A DNA stretch of 64,000 nucleotides, taken from NCBI GenBank assembly GCA_963573315.1, contig OY752141.1:1240001-1304000 (forward strand), in the 5' to 3' direction. A program made the translations under genes and the position numbers. Source of the stretch: Entomortierella parvispora. Lineage: Eukaryota; Mortierellomycota; Mortierellomycetes; Mortierellales; Mortierellaceae. Position 1 is the stretch's first letter. Each line of letters starts with the position of its first letter. The notes below the pieces were generated by a model that did no database searches, was not told the DNA's origin, and saw only the letters and a list, made by a program, of their open reading frames with translations. Positions 58,030 through 64,000 of this stretch are shown in pieces.

Positions 58030-60660
58030 TTACTCGCGAGACACATCACGTCCAAACACCTTGGACTTCATCCAATCGCCCACGACCAAGAAGCGGTTCC
58101 TGAAGCTGAACATGTTGGAAATATAAACTGAGCGCCAGAAGACGTAGGTGGCAACTCCTCCGATTGACACGTTTCCGTTCAAGAAGGGCAAGTCGGCAAT
58201 GGCCTTATCCGATCCAATGTAGGCCAACGATCCCTGGTGAGAGTACTCAAAAGGCGTGATCTTCTTGTTCTGACCCTCTTCTATCCTGGCCAAGTGCTCA
58301 AAGACACTGGCAAGGTACAATCCCTGCTGTGTGGCGACCTGGGCAGTGGGGGCATATTTGGAGAAGGTGCAATCACCAATAGCGTACATATCGGGAGCAC
58401 CAGCAACGCGCATGTAGTCATCTACGAGCAATCCACGGGGAGATGTCTGGGCATCCTTAATGCGGGCCATCAACTTGCGGGTCAGTGGGCGAGGGCAGTT
58501 TCCGGTGGCCCAAACGAGCAAGCCGTAAGGAATAGAGACGAGCTCCTTGTTGGCGTCCAAGACCTTGATCTCCTTATCGCCGACCTGCTTAACCATGGTC
58601 TTGGTCAAGACCTCGATCTTGTTCTGCTTAAATGTGCTCTCCGTGTACTGGATCAACTGGGATGAGAACATGGGCAAAACGTTGGGAAGAGCCTCCACGA
58701 GGGTGATCCTGAACTTGTCGGCCAACTCGGGGTACCAGACCTCGAGATCATCCTTCAAAAAGTCGTGCAACTCGGCAGCATACTCAACACCAGTCGGTCC
58801 TCCGCCAACAACGACCATGTGCAAAAGACGATCAACCTCCTCTGGCGTCTGGGAAGCAAATCCAGCAGACTCGACACAGTCCATCAAACGAGTGCGAATC
58901 TTTTGAGCATCCCAAATCTCCTTCAAGAAGCAAGCATATTCCCTGACTCCAGCCATGCCAAAGGTTTGGTTATCAGCTCCGACAGCCATAACAAGGTAAT
59001 CGTAAGGGATGGTGGTGTTGGAAACAGCTCCCTTGATGTCAGACACGTCTATAGACCCAACAGTAGAATCCCGATCGGTCTGGTTAGTCCAGAGTTTCCC
59101 TGCACATACCACCTGCACATACCACCTGCAATGAAGGGCAGTTTTTCAACAAACATACCAGTGATGCTAATGGTCTTGCTCTCGGGATCAATATCAGTAC
59201 ATTCACTCTCGTAGAACTTGACGTTGCGACTCTTGTGGCGAGTAATGAAGCGAAGAGGCTCCATGATCGAGCGGAGTTCAATGGTTCCAACTGTGCAACT
59301 GGGCAACAACGGGGTGAACAAGAAGTAGTTACGAGGAGAGACCACAACCTAAAGAGAGCAACACAGAGATGAGTCAATCCTCCGAGCCAGAACGTAGCAC
59401 TGGCCTCGTAAAAGAAAAAGAAAAAAACTGAAAAAAAGTTCCGCCATGGAAAGGAAAACGTACCACATTGTAGTCGTCGGTGTTGATCGACTTCAAGAAA
59501 GAAACAGCACCCCAGCCACTTCCCAAAACAACGACAGTGCGTTTCTTGGGGTCAAAGGGCTTTTGCTCGATGGGATGGCGCTTGGTATAAATATCTATTA
59601 ACATCAGTTCATTTCAAAATGAAAAAGAGGGAACGCGGACTTAGCATTTTCCATCTTTGCACAGCGAGAACTTTCTTGTCCCCCCATCATGAGAGCCACG
59701 TACCATAAACACCGTAACCGACGCCTCCCACAACACCAAGCTGGACAACGCGCTTCAAGGCACGGAGACGGGACCAGCGCTTCTTGGGTGCAGGGGCAGG
59801 GTTAGGGACGGCATTGGCGCCGGTCAAGGTCGCTCCAGTGTTGGTCGAGTTGAAGCGAGCCTGGAAGTTGACGGCGCGAGGCGCGACAATCCTTGGGACG
59901 GGAGTGGCGACACGTGCCACCCTGGCGGCTGGAGTGTTGATGCAACCAGGTCAGAGCAAGTGCAGGATTGCAGCGTCATCAACAAACAGGAAACAAGAAG
60001 GTTCGCAGCCGAGTCCGGAGAAAGACCGAAACAGTCGATCAAAAATGATGTAGTTGGGATATCATGAGCAAGAGAGAGAAGAGAGAAGAGGGTGAAGGAG
60101 AGATGAGAGAGGATAAACAGTATGTCAGCATGATGAGCAACAAAACGCTCTGCTTCCCGGGTTCCTGAGCTCGTGGATAGAACAACACGAAGCGTGTGAT
60201 TGAGTGCCGACAATCAGTTGAGGCCCTGGGGATCGGCCTCGGGGCCGTTTGTCGCCTGTCTGCCTGCCTTCCTTTGGCCTCTCCTGGAGAGCAAAAGTCG
60301 CGCCCATTCCTGAATCACCCCTGCCTGCCGACGGTGTCTTAATTCGGGAGACAGATCAGCAAAACCAAAGCGATGTGCTTGCGCATACGCACACACGTCG
60401 CACTGCCTGTGTCGATGCCCGTCCCAAAGGAAACATCCTTGTTTCCTTTACACAAGAGTGGCGCTGGACGGATAGTCGAGGCAAGGCAAAAGTGGGTCCA
60501 GTGTTGTCTGAATAATAAAAAAAAGTGGGTTCCTGGGGCTTGTGGACAAACGTCGAGCGGATCCTGCGCGATCGTGCAGATTCGACGGCGTGATTGATCC
60601 GTGCTGTGCAAACAATTGTTTCATGTGCAAGACGACATTATTACCTCTCATGAAAGACAT
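58030..60660 (-). CDS. NDE1: external/alternative NADH:ubiquinone oxidoreductase (NDH-2)
   Basis: Minus-strand exons: 59704-59928, 59464-59594, 59159-59348, 58030-59099 and a proposed first coding exon 60645-60660 (543 aa). The proposed start [20 protein letters not shown] gives a basic mitochondrial presequence, and the phase matches. The 16-nt exon and its 716-nt intron are the least certain part. Two dinucleotide-binding motifs are seen: [13 protein letters not shown] (FAD) and [16 protein letters not shown] (NADH). Also present are [38 protein letters not shown] and [16 protein letters not shown]. There is no EF-hand insert. The enzyme feeds electrons from NADH to ubiquinone at the inner membrane without pumping protons. 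Internal versus external orientation is not certain. Confidence 0.88.
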
Positions 60661-62168
60661 GGCTGAGGAAGATGGAGAAAAGAGTGGAGAGGGGAACGGA
60701 TAGAGGAGAAGGAAGAGAGAAGACAGGGGACAAAGAGTAGACTCATACAGTACCATGGACGATCGTGTGGTCACGTGCAGCGTTATCTCCTTTCGTCGAA
60801 TCTGGATCTCGAGCTCGAGATAACGAACTTGAACTCAACTCAAGTTGCTCCCCGACAGCGATAGACAAACTTCAAAATACAAACACAAAATGGCGAAAAA
60901 GCTGCCACAGCGATCGACCAACCGTCTGGAAGTGAAAATCCGAACCGTTGGCTTTGATCCCCGGTTAATCTCCGCCTCTGGATTTGCAACGAGGGTCCGC
61001 CTCGTGGTGAGTTCGTCGTCATTATTAGCATGCGCAGGAGCCAGGTTCATGCCACGCTGACAAACTCTATCCCTCTAGAGAAATTCCCGGAGATAGAGGA
61101 GCCCAGGATACGACGGCATGCAGTTTGTTCCCATAAAGTTGAAGAGTTGAAGACCAACCCAATATCTGGACAGCCCTAACCTAAGGCACAACAGGCACAT
61201 GAACATTGGCCCCACTCAATTCTCTCAGACGTAAAATTATAAATTTTATGTCGAATGCGCTTTGTGCCAACCTCCACAATTGCAACGCCAAAAACATATG
61301 GTGATTTTTTTTATCAGGGGACAATTGAATTGGGCCATTGATATGATGATATGACCGCGAATTTAGACAATTTAGACCTTTCTTGCGTCTGTTCATTCCA
61401 AAAAGAGAAAGAGAAGGAGATAGAGTGACAGCGACGCATTGTGATTGACAATCCATGAACACTAACCAGATCGAGGATACTTGCATCGTGTCTTGGTTGA
61501 CCGGATTAGGTATGTCACCCCCGATGCCTCTTGTCGTGTTGATCTCGGCTCAAGATTCCATACTATGATTCTCAATTTTTGAATCATCTATTCTTCTTTG
61601 TTCCAGACAATGGTATCGCGTGCACCAAGCTGACACTATTTATCAGAGATTCCGACTAGTACACCGATAGCTCTCCATTGATCTCACATCGACCTCTTGG
61701 CCCAGTTGGTTAGCCAGCCAGTATTTCCTGGGCTGAGCGAAATGTCAAACGTGAGTTTGATGCGTTCTTACTCGACTAACTCAGTTAACTCTGTTTACCA
61801 CCCACCGTTGTATGCGTCTCATCGTCGCAATAACTCGACATGGATAAAACTTGAAAGCACTTCTTTGAAAGTCTCTTGATCTGTCCACCGACCAGGTCGC
61901 TTTCAAGTTCAGTCGCAGACCTACAAATGCCATATCCCTAACCGCCGACCTCGATTTCTCTAACCATCGACCACTACCCGCCGACTTTCTGTATATCTTA
62001 TACGCCAACCACCACGTGTTGTATTCGCTGACCGTCGTAATTGCCATTTACCGATCCGCTCTCCTATCCAGTCTGTCACTTTGAACAGCGTTCTTGATAA
62101 TCGAATCATAGGCAATTGGGTATCAAACTCTCCGAGGACTTCCTACGAAGATACACTCCTGTGGACTT
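60661..62168. other. accessory intergenic stretch left of the tRNA
   Basis: No gene recognised in about 1.5 kb. The segment 61880-62050 has repeated short CCGAC/CCGACTT-type and ACCATCGACC-type patches that look like degenerate repeats. Open frames are short. Confidence 0.4.
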
Positions 62169-62258
62169 GTGGACTTCACAGTGAAGAAAATATCCCTCGC
62201 ACTTCTGAATAATGTGGACTTCACAGTGAAGAAAATATCCCTCGCACTTCTGAATAAT
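62169..62258. repeat. perfect 45-bp tandem duplication
   Basis: 62169-62213 and 62214-62258 are identical and directly adjacent, each starting GTGGACTTCACAGTG and ending CTTCTGAATAAT. It looks recent because no base differs. Confidence 0.95.
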
Positions 62259-62419
62259 AAGTGCTTGCGTACCTTTCAAAAAAAAAAAAAAAAAAAGAAC
62301 CTCTTGATCGGTTTTGCTTGAACAATGAAAGACATACGCTACGTTGGATAAGATGGACAGAAAGTCGATGGCAACACAGGGTTGCAAAAAAAAAAACTTG
62401 GGACGGAAAGCAAAAGATA

Positions 62420-62491
62420 TTCCCAGTCCGGGGATCGAACCCGGGCCTTGTCGGTGAGAGCGACAAATCCTGACCACTGGACCAACTAGGA
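62420..62491 (-). tRNA. tRNA-Glu (anticodon CTC)
   Basis: 72 nt without an intron, the usual tRNA-Glu length. The acceptor stem TCCTAGT pairs with ACTGGGA (one T-G wobble). The anticodon arm is TGTCG-CTCTCAC-CGACA with anticodon CTC. The T arm CCGGG-TTCGATC-CCCGG is perfect, and internal A and B boxes are present (TGGTCCAGTGG-like and GGTTCGATCC). The 3' CCA is not encoded, as expected for a nuclear gene. Confidence 0.95.
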
Positions 62492-62770
62492 TATTCAGAC
62501 ATCGGTGTCGTAAATCCGACCACTTTTAACCCCCGCAGTCGAGCGCCACCAACCTTCTCCGCCCGGACCCGTCGCGCTCTAGGCCCGGAGGCCCATGGCG
62601 TCTACTTTCATGCAGACGCTGACAGCTATTGGGAGCCTGTCAGCGGTCTTGTCAGCGGATACGTCAGCAGTTCATCAGACCCGCTGACAACCGACGACTC
62701 AGACTATGAGTTGGTAGATTTGTAGATTTAGCAGATAGCCTCTATAAGTAGACCTGGTCCGCAAGGATGG

Positions 62771-62792
62771 ATCGGCATCTTCTGATGCCGAT
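62771..62792. repeat. perfect 9-bp inverted repeat with 4-nt loop
   Basis: ATCGGCATC-TTCT-GATGCCGAT, a clean hairpin overlapping the first copy of the direct repeat. Confidence 0.85.
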
Positions 62793-62894
62793 ATCTTTCC
62801 CTCCTTGCTTGACAGGTAACTCTTCCGTAGCACTATTTGATATAACTCAATACAGATCTTCTGATGCCGATATCTTTCCCTCCTTGCTTGACAG
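62777..62894. repeat. 39-bp direct repeat, two copies 79 bp apart
   Basis: 62777-62815 and 62856-62894 are identical and run from ATCTTCTGATGCC to TTGCTTGACAG. The second copy lacks the left arm of the hairpin. They lie just before the integrase fragment and may mark internal duplication or a breakpoint. Confidence 0.9.
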
Positions 62895-63026
62895 AATACG
62901 TCGATTCTCCTGAAGATCCAAGCACTCTTGTAAATACAGCCGTACATAACAAAGCAGCGCGTTTATACGACAAAATTGGTAGCAAAGGTCGTTCTTTGTC
63001 CCACCCAAATCCAAACACGATACAAC

Positions 63027-64000
63027 ATGCCAGTCGATAGCTCTCCCCCTCGAGATGGTCAACGTCTTGACCCCCTCCGTCGCCCGGGCTCCTCCATGGG
63101 GCTCAGAACCTCTCATCAAGCCAACTTTATGTCGAATGTACTCCAACGTTACCTGGATCGTTTACATGTCAAACACCAAACCACCTCTGCATATCACCCT
63201 CGATCAAACGGAAAGTGTGAACGACTTAACGGAATAATTGGACACATGCTCAACAAGTACGTGGGTACTCACATTCACAGCTGGGACCAGTACCTTCACC
63301 AGAGCCTATTTGCCTGCCGTGTCCATATCTCTCAACGGACCCATGTTAGCCCCTTTCAGCTGGTTTATGGCATTGAACCTCGTCTGCCCCAAGATCCGGT
63401 CCGCCCATTTCTATTTGACTTTCAGAATGAGAATGATGCAGTTGAATACAGGAAGAAGACCTTTCGTGAAATCGACGCCCTTCGCGAAAAACACTTACAA
63501 ACACAACAAGCAGCCGCCGACGACATGGTGGCTCGTCACGAAGACACTCACAGCATCACAGAGGACATGTTCGCAGTCGGAGATTTCGTCCTCGTTAAGA
63601 ATTTTGGTCGAACCAAGTTGCAGCCCAGATGGTATGGCCCCCTTGAGGTCGTACGCGTCACTCCTCTTTCAACCTATCAATTAAGATGGGGTGATGGCGA
63701 AGTTAAAGTCGACCTTGTCCATCAAGACCGTCTTAAGAAAGCCTTCCTTCCCAATGGCGAAACGGCCGTCCGTGCTTGGTTCGCTAAAACCAAGCATACT
63801 ATGGAGGACTTTCACGACAACACCGATGATGGTACCCCAGCCCCTGTCCTGACCTCGGACGAAGAACAACGAGTTGCCGAAAGCCTACGACTTCGTACCG
63901 AAAATGAACGTTACCTTGCACGTCGTGCCCAGTCTACATCATATGAACCACCTATGATGGGTTCTGCCGAAGATGCCGCCCGTACTTATCGAGCCGCCCT
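63027..64000 (+). mobile_element. Ty3/gypsy-type retrotransposon fragment: integrase C-terminal half of pol, open at the right edge
   Basis: An uninterrupted + frame runs from at least 63027 to the window end (over 320 codons, no stop). It encodes LQRYLDRLHVKHQTTSAYHP and SNGKCERLNG (the region of the third catalytic residue, Glu, of the DDE integrase). HVSPFQLVYGIEPRLPQD, FAVGDFVLVKNFG, QPRWYGPLEVVRV, TYQLRWGDG and DLVHQDRLKKAF follow, the usual order of a Ty3/gypsy pol C terminus. The block that should read D-N-G-x-x-F instead reads SHQANF, so the second catalytic Asp is missing. Upstream pol (protease, RT, RNase H) is absent, so the copy is 5' truncated. LTRs were not found in the window. 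Confidence 0.85.

Larger units (their letters stand above)
62492..63026. other. repeat-bearing flank of the retroelement fragment
   Basis: Contains a 39-bp direct repeat and a hairpin (listed separately). A + frame at about 62590-62720 reads like the end of a protein (PVSGLVSGYVSSSSDPLTTD) but has no recognisable family. Confidence 0.4.

Noticed and set aside
62106-62523. Minus-strand frames across 62.1-62.5 kb
   Set aside because: They cover the tRNA-Glu gene and the 45-bp duplication; the apparent peptide is translated tRNA.
1-64000. CRISPR arrays, operons, ribosome binding sites
   Set aside because: The window is eukaryotic nuclear DNA with spliceosomal introns; none of these applies.

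Overview
The window is nuclear DNA of a filamentous fungus, most likely an early-diverging one of the Mortierellaceae type (Mortierella/Linnemannia). This is inferred from compact genes with short GT-AG introns (mostly 70-200 nt), fungal-type chitin synthase and MADS genes, an NLR with a WD40 array, Sel1/TKL-kinase-like relics, and the protein families present. No species name can be proved from the sequence alone. All multi-exon models below were built by hand from splice sites, phase and homology. Every chosen junction keeps the reading frame, and total lengths fit the families.

Layout. (1) 1-6.7 kb: one large NACHT-pentapeptide-WD40 NLR-like receptor gene with 13 nearly identical 126-bp WD40 units. 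(2) 7.4-13.3 kb: VPS29 (retromer) and an SRF/Mcm1-type MADS factor, both on the minus strand, around a gene-poor stretch. (3) 13.3-22.1 kb: an accessory island with a GPI-type secreted protein, a CBM14 secreted protein, decayed Sel1-repeat/kinase copies around one intact pseudokinase gene, a 10-Cys secreted protein, a piggyBac-like transposase relic and an old internal duplication. (4) 22.1-45.3 kb: housekeeping genes: PPP1R21-like coiled-coil protein, LARGE-like GT49 glycosyltransferase, RTP1/TANGO6, a THEM6-like hotdog protein, a serine-rich unknown, chitin synthase, SF3A1 and RPL17. (5) 45.7-60.7 kb: five consecutive minus-strand genes: TUBGCP5-like gamma-tubulin complex subunit, F-box/leucine-rich protein, NUP53/NUP35, BCD1 and an NDE-type NADH dehydrogenase. 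(6) 60.7-64 kb: a second accessory edge with tRNA-Glu(CTC), short direct repeats and a Ty3/gypsy integrase fragment whose frame runs off the right edge.

The housekeeping genes serve unrelated core processes: endosomal sorting, splicing, translation, snoRNP assembly, microtubule nucleation, nuclear pores, cell wall and respiration. They look like conserved backbone. The interesting biology sits in the two accessory stretches and in the NLR: a self-like immune or incompatibility receptor with concerted repeat evolution, secreted cysteine-rich proteins, a kinase-fold protein without catalytic residues, and Sel1 relics whose stop codons look like CpA-to-TpA transitions.
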